Shown here piece by piece: positions 16,877-26,497 of a stretch of 64,000 nt of DNA. Numbering within the stretch: the first letter of the stretch is position 1; every line of letters begins with the position of its first letter. The notes beneath the pieces are model-generated. The model saw only the letters and a list, made by a program, of their open reading frames with translations, did not search any database and was not told the DNA's origin. The position numbers were made by a program, and so were the translations under genes. Source of the stretch: an uncultured Muribaculaceae bacterium (GTDB taxonomy: Bacteria > Bacteroidota > Bacteroidia > Bacteroidales > Muribaculaceae); contig CAJTTG010000001.1 in assembly GCA_910579185.1 (NCBI GenBank), forward strand, positions 62,001-126,000, given 5' to 3'.

Positions 16877-18577
16877 TTAAGCTTTGTAGGCTTCGATCTG
16901 CGACGGGGTGAAGTTGGCGATGAAGTCAGCGTGTTTGTTGACTTCTGCCTGTGCCATCTTGTTATAGACTTCGGCTGATTTCACGAATGCATCGTTGCGG
17001 TTGGCATCAAGGATGAGCAGGTAGCTCATGATGATATTGCCGGCCATCTCGACCATGCGGCGAGCCATGAAATCGGTGTAGGTCTGATCTTTGGCCTCAA
17101 GGACAGAAGCTACAGCAGCTTCATATTTGGCGGTGAGGTCGATGAGCACGTTGCGCAGAGGCTGGAGTGATTCTTTGATCTCTGTAGCCTCGTACTCGCG
17201 GATAAGACCGAGGTATGTGCCGGTGGTCACGTGGCGGATTGCTGCGACAACCTGAAGCTGGGTAGTTCCTTCATAGATGGATGTGATACGGGCATCGCGG
17301 TAAACGCGTTCGCAGGCATAATCCTTCATGAAGCCGGAACCGCCATGGATCTGGATTGCATCGTAGGCATTCTGGTTGCAATATTCGCTGCCAAGACCTT
17401 TTGCAAGCGGAGTGCATGCATCGGCCAGTTTGGAGTAGGTTTTTGCTTCCTTACGCTCTTCCGGAGTCAGAGAGCGTTCTTTTGCGATGTCATCGTAGAT
17501 CTTGTAGATATCAACAAAACGAGATGTCTCATATAGAAGTGCACGCGATGCGTCGAGCTTGGCTTTCATCACGGCGAGCATCTCATAGACAGCCGGGAAT
17601 TCGATGATAGCTTTGCCGAACTGCTTACGTTCCTTGGCATAGTCGAGAGCTTCGCGGTAGGCACGTTCGCTGACGCCGACGCTCTGTGCGGCGATACCGA
17701 GACGGGCACCGTTCATAAGAGCCATCACATATTTGATAAGACCCAGACGGCGTGAGCCGCAGAGTTCCGCCTTTGCATTCTTGTAGGTAAGCTCGCAGGT
17801 AGGAGAGCCTTTGATACCCATCTTGTTCTCGATACGGCGAACGTTTACACCGCCGTCGCGTTTGTCGTAGATGAACATTGACAGACCGCGGCCATCCTTG
17901 GTGCCGTCCTCGGAACGAGCGAGAACCAGGTGGATGTCGCTGTCACCATTGGTGATGAAGCGCTTCACACCGTTCAGACGCCATGTGCCGTCGGGCTGCT
18001 CTGTAGCTTTGAGCATTACACTCTGGAGGTCGGAACCGGCATCCGGTTCGGTAAGGTCCATTGACATAGTCTCGCCCTGGCATACGCGAGGGATGAAACG
18101 CTGTTTCTGATCTTCGCTTGCGAACTCGTAGATGGTTTCTGCACAATCCTGCAATCCCCACAGGTTCTCGAAGCCTGTGTCGGCGCGGCTGACAATATCG
18201 GCTGCCATGATATAGGGGGTGATAGGGAAGTTTAGACCACCCAGACGACGGGGCATGGACATGCCCATCAGGCCGGCTTTGCGGCAGAGTTCGAGGTTTT
18301 CCTGTGTGCCGTCGGCATAGATCACGCGGTTGTTTTCAACACGCGGACCCTGATGGTCTACGCTTTCTGCATTTTCTGCGATCCTGCCACCGCAGATTTC
18401 GCCTACGATTTCAAGTACTTTGTCGTACGAATCCATGGCATCCTCGAAGTTGAGGGGAGCATAGTCGAATTTGTCGGCATCGGCAAAGTTGCGTTCTTTG
18501 AGTTCTACGATCTTCTGCATCAACGGATGGTTCAAGTGATGCTTCAGGTCGGGATTATCGTTATAAAAATTAGCCAT
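16877..18577 (-). CDS. acyl-CoA dehydrogenase family protein
   Basis: This FAD enzyme oxidises an acyl-CoA and passes electrons to the electron transfer flavoprotein encoded just upstream. At 566 residues it is longer than the usual ~380-residue form because of a C-terminal helical extension after the core. The motif MSMDLTEPDAGSDLQS binds FAD and substrate, and IQIHGGSGFMKDYACERVYRDARITSIYEGTTQ holds the usual late Glu (YEGT), the likely catalytic base. It starts 9 bases after the etfA stop, so the three genes form one redox module. The chain length and the substrate are unknown. Confidence 0.92.
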   Translation of the reverse strand: MANFYNDNPDLKHHLNHPLMQKIVELKERNFADADKFDYAPLNFEDAMDSYDKVLEIVGEICGGRIAENAESVDHQGPRVENNRVIYADGTQENLELCRKAGLMGMSMPRRLGGLNFPITPYIMAADIVSRADTGFENLWGLQDCAETIYEFASEDQKQRFIPRVCQGETMSMDLTEPDAGSDLQSVMLKATEQPDGTWRLNGVKRFITNGDSDIHLVLARSEDGTKDGRGLSMFIYDKRDGGVNVRRIENKMGIKGSPTCELTYKNAKAELCGSRRLGLIKYVMALMNGARLGIAAQSVGVSERAYREALDYAKERKQFGKAIIEFPAVYEMLAVMKAKLDASRALLYETSRFVDIYKIYDDIAKERSLTPEERKEAKTYSKLADACTPLAKGLGSEYCNQNAYDAIQIHGGSGFMKDYACERVYRDARITSIYEGTTQLQVVAAIRHVTTGTYLGLIREYEATEIKESLQPLRNVLIDLTAKYEAAVASVLEAKDQTYTDFMARRMVEMAGNIIMSYLLILDANRNDAFVKSAEVYNKMAQAEVNKHADFIANFTPSQIEAYKA

Positions 18578-18586
18578 GGCTTTCGT

Positions 18587-19615
18587 TTACTTGGAGTTCT
18601 TTTTATAATATTTAATGAGTTTGGGGATCACATCCTCAGCATTGCCGTTGATCACGAAGTCAGCGATAGTGTTGATCGGAGCGTCGGGATCGTTGTTGAT
18701 TGAGATGATGATCGAGCTTTCCTGCATACCGGCGATGTGCTGGATCTGACCGGAGATACCGCAGGCAATGTAGAGTTTCGGACGAACTGTCACGCCGGTC
18801 TGACCGATCTGACGGTCGTGTTCGCAGAAGCCTGCGTCGACAGCTGCACGTGATGCGCCGACTTCGCCGCCAAGTGTTTCTGCAAGCTTGAACAGCAGGT
18901 CGAAATTCTCTTTCGAGCCCATACCGTAGCCACCGGCAACGATGATGGGTGAGTTCTTGATGTTTACTTTCGATTTCTCGATGTGACGGTCAATGATTTC
19001 AACAACAAAATCAGCATCTGACACATATTTTGTCGCGTCAAGGTTGATCACTTCGCCCTTGTGGTTTTCGTCGAATACCTCTTTCTTCATGACGCCTTCA
19101 CGCACGGTTGCCATCTGTGGACGGCAGTCGGGGTTGACGATCGTGGCAACGATGTTTCCGCCAAATGCCGGACGGATCTGATAAAGCAGGTTTTCGTATT
19201 CTTTTCCTGATTTCGGATCTTTGTGGGGACCGATCTCAAGCGAAGTGCAGTCGGCGGTCAGACCGCTGTGGAGGCACGATGATACGCGTGGACCGAGGTC
19301 ACGGCCAATGCATGTGGCGCCCATGAGGCATACTTGCGGTTTGATCTCACGGAACAGATTGATCAACACTGCGGCATGGGGATTTGAGGTGTAGGGGTAG
19401 AGACGTTTGTCTTCCACTTTATAAACAACGTCGGTGCCATAGGGGAAAAGCTGGTTCTCAACACCGTCGAGATTGTCGCCAATCACCACGGCTTCCAGTT
19501 TCACACCGAGTTTAGTTGCGAGTTCACGGCCTTTGGTGAGAAGCTCAAGGCTGACGTCGGCAACTTTGCCGTCCTCAAACTCGCAGTAGACTATCAAGTT
19601 ATTCTGGTCTGTCAT
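18587..19615 (-). CDS. etfA: electron transfer flavoprotein subunit alpha
   Basis: EtfA forms a heterodimer with EtfB and holds the FAD that shuttles electrons from the acyl-CoA dehydrogenase. The 342-residue protein has the FAD-binding C-terminal domain with VAGGYGMGSKENFDLLFKLAETLGG, GASRAAVDAGF, QIGQTGVTVRPKLYIACGISG and the terminal SIIISINNDPDAPI strand, all family hallmarks. It lies between etfB (20-base gap) and the dehydrogenase (9-base gap). Confidence 0.96.
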   Translation of the reverse strand: MTDQNNLIVYCEFEDGKVADVSLELLTKGRELATKLGVKLEAVVIGDNLDGVENQLFPYGTDVVYKVEDKRLYPYTSNPHAAVLINLFREIKPQVCLMGATCIGRDLGPRVSSCLHSGLTADCTSLEIGPHKDPKSGKEYENLLYQIRPAFGGNIVATIVNPDCRPQMATVREGVMKKEVFDENHKGEVINLDATKYVSDADFVVEIIDRHIEKSKVNIKNSPIIVAGGYGMGSKENFDLLFKLAETLGGEVGASRAAVDAGFCEHDRQIGQTGVTVRPKLYIACGISGQIQHIAGMQESSIIISINNDPDAPINTIADFVINGNAEDVIPKLIKYYKKNSK

Positions 19616-19635
19616 AATTTCTGAGTTGATTATTG

Positions 19636-20508
19636 TTAACCGATGGTGTGGTTGGTGATGAGTTCTTTGATCAGTTCTTCGATCTGCTCGTCGTTGTTGT
19701 CAATGCAACGTGATTCTTTTGCTGTGAACACAACGTTTTCGATCGCTTTCACTTTTGTGGGCGATCCGGCAAGACCGATCTGTTCGGGATCTGCCTCAAC
19801 AAATGCTGCGCTCCATTCTGCAATGTTGAGATAGGGACGCTTGTCGAGCAGTGCCTGCATCTCTTCCGAAAGTTTTGCTTTCTCAGAGGTGGACGCCGCA
19901 TATTTGTATTTTTGCAGGAGCATGGCGTTGCGCGGACGGCATTCAGCGGCTGAGCCATTGACTGTGACTACGCAGGGGAGCGGAGCTTTCACGGTCTCGA
20001 TGCCGTTTTCAAGGCGACGTTTAACAGTCACGAAACCATCTTTCAGATCGATGATCTCTTCTGCGTATGTCACCTGAGGTATGCCGAGCTTTTCTGCGAT
20101 CTGGGGGCCAACCTGAGCGGTGTCACCGTCGATAGCCTGACGTCCGCCAAGGATAATGTCGTAGTTTCCGAATTTCTTTACTGCCTGTGCAAGAGAATAG
20201 GATGTTGCCAGGGTGTCGGCACCGCCAAGGGTACGGTCGGTCAGCACGATGCCGCCGTCGGCACCACGGAACATTGCTTCGCGGATCACCTCTGCTGCTC
20301 TGGGCAGACCCATTGTCAATAATGTAACAGTTGAACCGGGATTGGCCTCTTTCAGACGCAGAGCCTGTTCGAGTGCGTTCAGATCCTCGGGGTTGAAGAT
20401 GGCCGGGAGTGCGGCGCGGTTGATCGTGCCGTCCTCTTTCATTGCATCTTTGCCCACGTTGCGAGTGTCCGGCACTTGCTTGGCGAGCACGATGATGTTG
20501 AGACTCAT
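19636..20508 (-). CDS. etfB: electron transfer flavoprotein subunit beta
   Basis: The 290-residue protein is the second ETF subunit. It starts MSLNIIVLAKQVPDT, and has IFNPEDLNALEQALRLKE, the GGRQAIDGDTAQVGPQIAEKL loop and LPCVVTVNG, all typical of EtfB. It is the first gene of the etfB-etfA-acyl-CoA dehydrogenase operon. A TATCTTTG -7 element on the minus strand at 20565-20558 probably drives the operon; I see no clear -33 partner. Confidence 0.95.
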   Translation of the reverse strand: MSLNIIVLAKQVPDTRNVGKDAMKEDGTINRAALPAIFNPEDLNALEQALRLKEANPGSTVTLLTMGLPRAAEVIREAMFRGADGGIVLTDRTLGGADTLATSYSLAQAVKKFGNYDIILGGRQAIDGDTAQVGPQIAEKLGIPQVTYAEEIIDLKDGFVTVKRRLENGIETVKAPLPCVVTVNGSAAECRPRNAMLLQKYKYAASTSEKAKLSEEMQALLDKRPYLNIAEWSAAFVEADPEQIGLAGSPTKVKAIENVVFTAKESRCIDNNDEQIEELIKELITNHTIG

Positions 20509-20711
20509 ACTTTTTCTATTGTTTAAAATTAATGATCAGTTTTATACTTTTGACCTACAAAGATAAGAAAAATATGTGTAAGTCCTAAATTTTTTTTCAG
20601 TCAAATAGTTAACCTAAATAGTTAAGACTTGATTTCGTGTTACGGCATAGCGCGATCGCCGGGCTGGGATGGTCTTTGATGCCATCTTCCGGAGATTTTT
20701 CAGTAGCTTTC

Positions 20712-20747
20712 AAAAAAAAAGATCGGCCGCATCTTATGGATGCGGCC
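20712..20747 (-). terminator. terminator of acpP-fabF
   Basis: A 9-base-pair GC-rich stem (20725-20733 with 20739-20747) and 5-base loop is followed on the minus strand by a run of nine T residues (20720-20712). It starts 28 bases after the fabF stop. Confidence 0.9.
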
Positions 20748-20775
20748 AATCTGTGGTATTTGTTGAGTTGTACTC

Positions 20776-22044
20776 TTATTCTTCGTACTTCTTCACGATT
20801 ACGGTTGCGTTGTGGCCACCGAATCCGAAAGCGTTGGAAAGAGCGGCACGTACGGTGCGTTTCTGAGCCTTGTTGAAGGTGAAGTTAAGGTTATAGTCGA
20901 TGTTTTCATCCTCATCGCCCTCTTCGTGGTTGATTGTGGGAGGTACGATATCTTCCTCAACGGCCTTGATGCTGAACATTGCCTCAAGAGCTCCGGTTGC
21001 ACCGAGAAGGTGGCCGGTCATCGATTTTGTGGAGCTGATGTTGAGCTTATAGGCTGCGTCGCCGAAGAGTTCGACGATGGCTTTCACTTCTGATACGTCG
21101 CCAACGGGGGTTGATGTGCCATGCACATTGATGTAGTCGATATCCTCAGGCTTCATGCCGGCGTCGTCAAGAGCCATCTGCATGGAGAGTTTCGCTCCGA
21201 GTCCGTCGGGATGTGTGGCTGTCAGGTGATATGCGTCGGCCGACATGCCGCCGCCAACTACTTCTGCGTAGATCTTCGCGCCGCGTGCTTTTGCGTGTTC
21301 AAGCTCTTCAAGAACAAGAACTGCAGAGCCTTCGCCCATCACGAAGCCGTCGCGTGATTTGCTGAACGGACGTGATGCTGTTTCCGGGCTGTCGTTGCGT
21401 GTGGAAAGCGCGTGCATGGAGGTGAAACCACCTACACCTGCCGGGAAGATAGCTGCTTCTGCTCCACCGGTCACGAATGCGTCAGCTTTGCCAAGACGGA
21501 TATAGTTGAATGCATCGATGATGGCATTGTTGGATGATGCGCATGCGGATACAACGCCATAGTTGGGGCCGTGATAGCCGTATTCCATGGAGATGTGGCC
21601 GGAGGCGATATCTGCGATCATCTTTGGAATAAAGAACGGGTTGTATTTCGGGCCGTTTTCTTTGTTGAGCGCATAATATCCGGCTTCTTCCTCAAATGTG
21701 TGAAGACCACCGATACCGGCTGCTACGATTACGCCGATGCGGTTGCGGTCAATGCCTTCGGTCTGCTCAAGACCGCTGTCCTCAACAGCCTGACGGGCTG
21801 CGACAAGTGCATATTGTGCATACAGGTCGAGCTGACGGAGCTTGCGACGGTCGGGAATCAACTCGGAAGCGTTGAAGTTTTTAACCTCGCAGGCAAATTG
21901 TGTCTTGAAAAGCGAGGCGTCGAAATGTGTGATAGGTCCTGCACCGCTTTTGCCGGCTTTAGCGGCTTCCCATGTTGTGGCAACATCGTTGCCAAGTGGG
22001 GTGATGGCACCAAGGCCTGTCACTACTACTCTTTTTAATTCCAT
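20776..22044 (-). CDS. fabF: beta-ketoacyl-ACP synthase II
   Basis: FabF elongates fatty acids by condensing acyl chains with malonyl-ACP. From the start at 22044 (MELKRVVVTGLGAITP) it has 422 residues. The catalytic triad is present: Cys168 (VVSACASSNNA), His308 (NVHGTSTPVGD) and His345 (TKSMTGHLLGATG). An in-frame ATG at 22068 adds 8 residues not seen in the family. It follows acpP by 77 bases and ends at a strong terminator. Confidence 0.97.
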   Translation of the reverse strand: MELKRVVVTGLGAITPLGNDVATTWEAAKAGKSGAGPITHFDASLFKTQFACEVKNFNASELIPDRRKLRQLDLYAQYALVAARQAVEDSGLEQTEGIDRNRIGVIVAAGIGGLHTFEEEAGYYALNKENGPKYNPFFIPKMIADIASGHISMEYGYHGPNYGVVSACASSNNAIIDAFNYIRLGKADAFVTGGAEAAIFPAGVGGFTSMHALSTRNDSPETASRPFSKSRDGFVMGEGSAVLVLEELEHAKARGAKIYAEVVGGGMSADAYHLTATHPDGLGAKLSMQMALDDAGMKPEDIDYINVHGTSTPVGDVSEVKAIVELFGDAAYKLNISSTKSMTGHLLGATGALEAMFSIKAVEEDIVPPTINHEEGDEDENIDYNLNFTFNKAQKRTVRAALSNAFGFGGHNATVIVKKYEE

Positions 22045-22121
22045 TATATTATTTTGCGTAATAAACAAGTAAGTGAGGAGAGAAGAGGCAAGGGCTAATG
22101 AGCCGGATAGATCCGGATCTA

Positions 22122-22358
22122 TTAAGCCTTAGCTGCTTCAATGAAAGCGATAGCGTCGCCTACAGTGGCAATGCCTTCTGCTTTATCATCGGGAATTGTG
22201 ATGCCGAATTCTTTTTCGAACTCCATGATGAGCTCAACAGTGTCAAGGCTATCTGCGCCGAGATCGGTGGTGAAAGATGCTGTTTCGGTTACTTCATTTT
22301 CATCAACGCCGAGTTTGTCAACGATGATAGCTTTAACGCGGTTTGCAATTTCTGACAT
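22122..22358 (-). CDS. acpP: acyl carrier protein
   Basis: The 78-residue acidic protein carries growing acyl chains on 4'-phosphopantetheine. The attachment Ser is S37 in LGADSLDTVELIMEFE, the invariant DSL motif. It pairs with fabF downstream, the standard acpP-fabF arrangement. A promoter with both elements is at 22398-22429. Confidence 0.98.
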   Translation of the reverse strand: MSEIANRVKAIIVDKLGVDENEVTETASFTTDLGADSLDTVELIMEFEKEFGITIPDDKAEGIATVGDAIAFIEAAKA

Positions 22359-22397
22359 GATTTTTAATTTTTAATTAATAAATTACTTTTCGCGGTG

Positions 22398-22429
22398 CAA
22401 AGTAAACAATTATAATACAATTATTCAAA
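22398..22429 (-). promoter_or_regulatory. acpP-fabF promoter
   Basis: On the minus strand TTTG (22429-22426) is followed by 20 bases and TTACTTTG (22405-22398), one mismatch from TAnnTTTG. The leader to acpP is about 35 bases. Confidence 0.7.
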
Positions 22430-22563
22430 TATTCGTCGAATAAAGTTTTGATCTGTTCACTTTTTTTCACTCTGACACGTTTTTGTTGTGCTGTTGTAAA
22501 ACATTTGGAGGGGGTGTCACGTTACACTGCTATATATTATCTATCATTAAGGCATTTTTCATT

Positions 22564-23421
22564 ATGAAAGCTAATTTTTTATCCGGTTTTGCACTGATGG
22601 CTGTTATGGCTGTGATGATGCCGGCATGTACCGGGAACGGAAAATCAGATGACTCGGCGAACGAGGAGGATTCTTTGATCGCATCTACCCCAATCGCTTT
22701 TGATATCAAGAGGGCCGACCGCAATTATCGGATTGTCGGAACCGGTATGGAGGGAGAGTATTATCTTACTGTCTCTGCCAATGTCCAATGGCCTGTACAG
22801 ATCGGTTCTTATGATGTCAAGGCTCTGCAGGATACGCTGACCGCACGTCTGTTCCCGTCGCATCAATCCGGAGGTATAGATGATTCGATTCTGGACTATC
22901 TTGAGGATGTCGGGGTTTATCAGCTTGGTGGTAAGTCCGAGGTGGTGGATTCCGTCCCTACGGAGTCTCCGTATAACAATGTGTTTTATAATCTTGCCTC
23001 TGCTTCAATAGAAGAGGTGACGGAAACATTGATCACATTCAAGGTCTTTAATGCCCAATATATGGGTGGTGCGCATCCATTGTCTGTGGCCTATCCGTTT
23101 ACTTATGATTTGCAGAGCGGTCAGGTGATCTCTATAGGAAATTTGTTTGAAAAGGGGAGTGATGAGGTTCTTTCCGCTGCTATTTCTGATCAGATTGCAG
23201 AGCAGCTTGGCATCTCTGCTGCCGAGTTGAAGCAGAATCTGCTTGTTGATTCGGTTCCGGTCAGTGAGAATGTGTATATCTCCGACGGCCAGATTGTGTT
23301 CCACTATAATCCATATGCGATTCTACCATATTCCTACGGAATGATGGATGTTTCCATATCCCCATACGTTATTCAGGAAATCCTGACACCGGATGCATGC
23401 AAATTGCTGACCGTTGAATGA
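22564..23421 (+). CDS. lipoprotein with DUF3298/RsiV-like domain
   Basis: The start at 22564 gives MKANFLSGFALMAVMAVMMPAC, a signal peptide with a lipobox and lipidated Cys at residue 22; the upstream in-frame ATG at 22483 would bury it. The mature part has a DUF4163-like first half and a DUF3298-like second half with the conserved GGAHPLSVAYPFTYDL and a late segment IVFHYNPYAILPYSYGMMDVSI. In Bacillus the related RsiV is an anti-sigma factor that binds lysozyme, but no sigma factor is adjacent here, so that role should not be assumed. It is monocistronic and ends at a strong hairpin. Confidence 0.8.
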   Translation: MKANFLSGFALMAVMAVMMPACTGNGKSDDSANEEDSLIASTPIAFDIKRADRNYRIVGTGMEGEYYLTVSANVQWPVQIGSYDVKALQDTLTARLFPSHQSGGIDDSILDYLEDVGVYQLGGKSEVVDSVPTESPYNNVFYNLASASIEEVTETLITFKVFNAQYMGGAHPLSVAYPFTYDLQSGQVISIGNLFEKGSDEVLSAAISDQIAEQLGISAAELKQNLLVDSVPVSENVYISDGQIVFHYNPYAILPYSYGMMDVSISPYVIQEILTPDACKLLTVE

Positions 23422-23442
23422 CAGTCCGATTCAATTCTATAG

Positions 23443-23489
23443 AAAAAGCAAAGGAGTCAAACCTAAAGGCATGACTCCTTTGCTTTTTT
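23443..23489. terminator. bidirectional terminator between the RsiV-like lipoprotein and trpS
   Basis: A 17-base-pair stem (23443-23459 with 23472-23488, core GCAAAGGAGTCA) has A residues on one side and T residues on the other, so it should stop transcription from both convergent genes. Confidence 0.92.
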
Positions 23490-23504
23490 AAGAACGGATA
23501 TTTC

Positions 23505-24569
23505 TTAATAGAATTTGCGGATTCCCATGATCTCGCGAGCCTCTTTAAGAGTGCGTGATGCACGTTCACGGGCTTCCTCTGCGCCTCTGCGGAGCACGCG
23601 GCCTATGTAGGCGTCGTCGTTGCGGATGTCGAGTATGCGTTCACGGATCGGCAGTGTGACTTTGAGGATATCTTCAGCCAATTGTTTTTTCAGATCGCCG
23701 TAGCGGATGGAGCAATCGGCATAAGCATCCTTGAAGTGTTGCACTACATCTGGCGCCGAAGTCAGTTCCATGAGGTCGAAAAGGTTTTGTACCGGCTGGC
23801 TGACGGGTGAATTGGGCTCTTTCGGACCTTCGTCGGTCACGGCACGCATCACTTTTTTGCGCAGGGTCTTTTCGTCGTCAATCAGGTACAGGCAGTTGCC
23901 TTCGCTCTTTCCCATCTTGCCGGATCCGTCAAGGCCGGGGACTTTTACCGGTTTGCCGCCAAAGTCAAAGTTTGCAGGTTCGGGGAACAGCTCCACGCCA
24001 TAGAATGAGTTGAACCGGCGTGCAAACCGACGGGTTAGCTCAAGATGCTGTTCCTGGTCTTTGCCGACGGGAACTTTGTGGGCTTTCTGGATGAGGATGT
24101 CGACAGCCATGAGTGTCGGGTAGGTGAGAAGGCCGGCATTGACGCGTTTGTTGGTTTCGCTGCCGATAATCTCTTTTTCAATGTCGTCGCTGTCGCTTTT
24201 GATGCCAAGGGCTTTGCGCGCTTTGTCTTTGAATGAGGCGGTGCGCATGAGTTCTCCGATGCCCACGTGCATGTTGAGCAGAAGATATAGCTCGGACACT
24301 TCCGGGACATCACTCTGGACAAAGATTGTGGATTTCTCTGGATCAAGACCTGCGGCGAGATATTCAGTCACGATGTTCTTGACATTGACATGAAGTTCGT
24401 CGGCCGAAGGATTTGTGGTCAGTGCATGAAGGTCGGCGATGAAGAAAAGATTGTCATATTTTTCATCGCCCTGCATCCTGACGAATTTCGACAATGCTCC
24501 GTAATAGTTGCCGAGGTGAAGATTTCCGGTGGCGCGGATGCCGCTCAGTACGATTTCTTTATTTGTCAT
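23505..24569 (-). CDS. trpS: tryptophanyl-tRNA synthetase
   Basis: This class I synthetase charges tRNA-Trp. The 354-residue protein has the HIGH-type motif ATGNLHLGNYYG near the N-terminus and the KMSKS-type motif GSGKMGKSEGN, along with GKDQEQHLELTR. The length is typical. It lies 25 bases after the barrel-protein gene and is probably co-transcribed with it; I see no Trp leader peptide here. Confidence 0.97.
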   Translation of the reverse strand: MTNKEIVLSGIRATGNLHLGNYYGALSKFVRMQGDEKYDNLFFIADLHALTTNPSADELHVNVKNIVTEYLAAGLDPEKSTIFVQSDVPEVSELYLLLNMHVGIGELMRTASFKDKARKALGIKSDSDDIEKEIIGSETNKRVNAGLLTYPTLMAVDILIQKAHKVPVGKDQEQHLELTRRFARRFNSFYGVELFPEPANFDFGGKPVKVPGLDGSGKMGKSEGNCLYLIDDEKTLRKKVMRAVTDEGPKEPNSPVSQPVQNLFDLMELTSAPDVVQHFKDAYADCSIRYGDLKKQLAEDILKVTLPIRERILDIRNDDAYIGRVLRRGAEEARERASRTLKEAREIMGIRKFY

Positions 24570-24594
24570 AGTTCTATATGTGGTTTTTTGTTAT

Positions 24595-25353
24595 TTAAAA
24601 TCGATAGCCCACTGTTCCGTGGAAATATTGGTTATGGATCGATGGGTTGATTATGCCTGTTGCGCGAGATGCGTTTTTGATGCCGATCTGATATTGCACA
24701 CCGACCACGAGATGTGGCCCGAAATTCATGAATGTGGCCAGGTGGAGGCCTATGTCGCCACGGTTAAAGCCGTTTATGAACGATTCTCTTGAATGAAAAT
24801 AGTCGGTCTTTACATTCTCAAGCTGAGGCACGAGTTCATCCATGGCGTTGATCTCGGCGCGGTAGATGCGCTGTTTCTGTGTTCCTGCAAATCCGTATGC
24901 ATAATAGAATCCGGCGTCGACTGACCATCTTACGGATTCGGCCACGTTGAATCTGAAGCTCATGAACACCGGGATATTGGCATAGTAATATTGGTTGTCG
25001 ATAAATATCGCGCTCATACTGGCCCGGTCTGTGCCGAGAACAGCCATGTCGATATTGTAGTTGTTGAGCGTTACGTCGAGAGCGGTTCCGAATCCGAGGT
25101 ATTCGCGTAAACCGAACACCGCACGGAATCCAACACCGAAAGATCCGCCCATATTGACGTTGAGATTTTGTATCTGCGGAAATTTTGATTTGTAGTTCTG
25201 GATCACGCTGCTTGTGCCGGCTATGGCATGGACGTCGACTTCAAGCATTCGTTTTGCCGGGGAATAGTCGACAAAATCAGCGCTGAATGCCGGTAAAATA
25301 CTTGTTATTAGTGCTATTGTCAGCACTATTGTTCGGTTGAGTATTCGGGTCAT
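24595..25353 (-). CDS. outer-membrane beta-barrel protein (PorT-like fold)
   Basis: The start at 25353 gives MTRILNRTIVLTIALITSILPAFSA, a clear signal peptide, and 252 residues in all. Alternating hydrophobic strands and a last strand ending in aromatic YRF are typical of an 8-strand outer-membrane barrel. It resembles the PorT/outer-membrane beta-barrel family common in Bacteroidetes, but I cannot tell whether it works in type IX secretion. A TAACTTTG -7 element sits at 25397-25390. It is upstream of trpS and divergent from the YitT gene. Confidence 0.78.
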   Translation of the reverse strand: MTRILNRTIVLTIALITSILPAFSADFVDYSPAKRMLEVDVHAIAGTSSVIQNYKSKFPQIQNLNVNMGGSFGVGFRAVFGLREYLGFGTALDVTLNNYNIDMAVLGTDRASMSAIFIDNQYYYANIPVFMSFRFNVAESVRWSVDAGFYYAYGFAGTQKQRIYRAEINAMDELVPQLENVKTDYFHSRESFINGFNRGDIGLHLATFMNFGPHLVVGVQYQIGIKNASRATGIINPSIHNQYFHGTVGYRF

Positions 25354-25419
25354 GGTCTGTTCGGACAGCTTTTGTTGATAAACTGCGCTCAAAGTTAGTG
25401 AAAATTATTGAATAATTAT

Positions 25420-25450
25420 TTTGTACTACGACCTTGTTGGCGTATCTTTG
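25420..25450 (+). promoter_or_regulatory. promoter of the YitT-family gene
   Basis: TTTG at 25420-25423, 19 bases, then TATCTTTG at 25443-25450 match the consensus exactly. Because it covers the start of the longer TTG-initiated frame, it supports the ATG at 25472 as the true start. Confidence 0.8.
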
Positions 25451-25471
25451 TGGAAAGATAATCCTATCGCA

Positions 25472-26497
25472 ATGCAAGTCAATACCAAAAGTCTGTGGGT
25501 GACATCCCGTGATTATGTTATGATTGCCTTTGGCATAACGCTGTTTGCCTTTGGTTTCTCCGCTTTTATTTTTCAGGAGGGAGTCGTTATCGGTGGTGTT
25601 TCCGGTCTCGGTACCATGGTCTATTTCCTTAGTAAGAATTGGTTGGGATATGGTATCCCTGTTGCGATCTCCCAGTATGTCATAAACCTTATTTTGTTGG
25701 CGCTTGCTTACAAAGTGGTCGGTAAGCAGTTTGTGCTGCGGACTATCTATGGAACAACCATCATATCGCTTACGATCGGTGTGCTGACTCCGCTTTTCGA
25801 TGGGCCGCTTGTTGAGGGACAGCCGTTCATGAATGTGATAATAGGGGCGTTGATGTGTGGTGTTGGACTTGGGATCTCATTTGTTCATAATGGGTCGACG
25901 GGCGGCACGGATATTGTGGCCGCAATGGTTTCGAAGCGTTCCAATGTCAGTATCGGACGCACTATGCTTTATGTCGACATGTGTATAATTTCGTCATCCT
26001 ATTTTGTTGTCCACAAGGTCGATACTGTTGTATATGGTTTCGTAGTACTTGTTATTACGGCATATATGATTGATATGGTGATCAACACCAATCGTCAGGC
26101 GGTTCAGTTCACCATCTTCTCACCCCACTGGGAAGAGATTGCTACGGCAATAAACAACGAGGCCAAGCGTGGATGTACGGTGATAAACGGCATGGGATGG
26201 TATTCAAAGCAGGAAGTTAAGGTGCTGATGGTGATGTGCCGCAAGATTGAATCGGTCACTATTTTCAGAATTATAAAGAGCATTGACGAGGATGCGTTTA
26301 TCACGCAGGCCAATGTCAATGGTGTATATGGAAAGGGCTTTGATGCCATGAAGCTGAAAGTCAGTCATCGTCATGCGGAATCTGATGCGGTGGCGTTGGC
26401 TGATGAGGCGAGCGAGCTGGCCAATAAGGCAGAGATACTTGCCGAGGAAAGTGAGGCTATCTCCATTGACAAAAAAACGTCTGGCAAAAATGGCTGA
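25472..26497 (+). CDS. YitT family membrane protein (DUF161 + DUF2179)
   Basis: The 341-residue protein has five to six membrane segments in the first ~200 residues, with the family glycine motifs GVVIGGVSGLGTM and HNGSTGGTDIVAAMVSKRSNVSIGR. A cytoplasmic DUF2179 domain with FRIIKSIDEDAFITQANVNGVYGKGF follows. The last ~50 residues are an unusual Glu/Ala-rich tail (EASELANKAEILAEESEAI) likely to form a helix. The family is broadly distributed and its transported substrate, if any, is unknown. The start at 25472 is fixed by the promoter just upstream. It overlaps the next gene by 8 bases. Confidence 0.9.
   Translation: MQVNTKSLWVTSRDYVMIAFGITLFAFGFSAFIFQEGVVIGGVSGLGTMVYFLSKNWLGYGIPVAISQYVINLILLALAYKVVGKQFVLRTIYGTTIISLTIGVLTPLFDGPLVEGQPFMNVIIGALMCGVGLGISFVHNGSTGGTDIVAAMVSKRSNVSIGRTMLYVDMCIISSSYFVVHKVDTVVYGFVVLVITAYMIDMVINTNRQAVQFTIFSPHWEEIATAINNEAKRGCTVINGMGWYSKQEVKVLMVMCRKIESVTIFRIIKSIDEDAFITQANVNGVYGKGFDAMKLKVSHRHAESDAVALADEASELANKAEILAEESEAISIDKKTSGKNG

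Noticed and set aside
23443..23489. Hairpin near trpS as a tryptophan attenuator
   Set aside because: It lies after the trpS stop, not before the start, and is a shared terminator for two convergent genes.
25421..25471. N-terminal extension of the YitT protein from a TTG start
   Set aside because: The stretch contains a full-consensus promoter (25420-25450), and the family starts at the ATG at 25472.
26373..26489. Longer N-terminus of the SDR-like protein
   Set aside because: It reads the YitT coding region in another frame and gives an Arg/Trp-rich sequence with no family support; the ATG at 26490 fits better.
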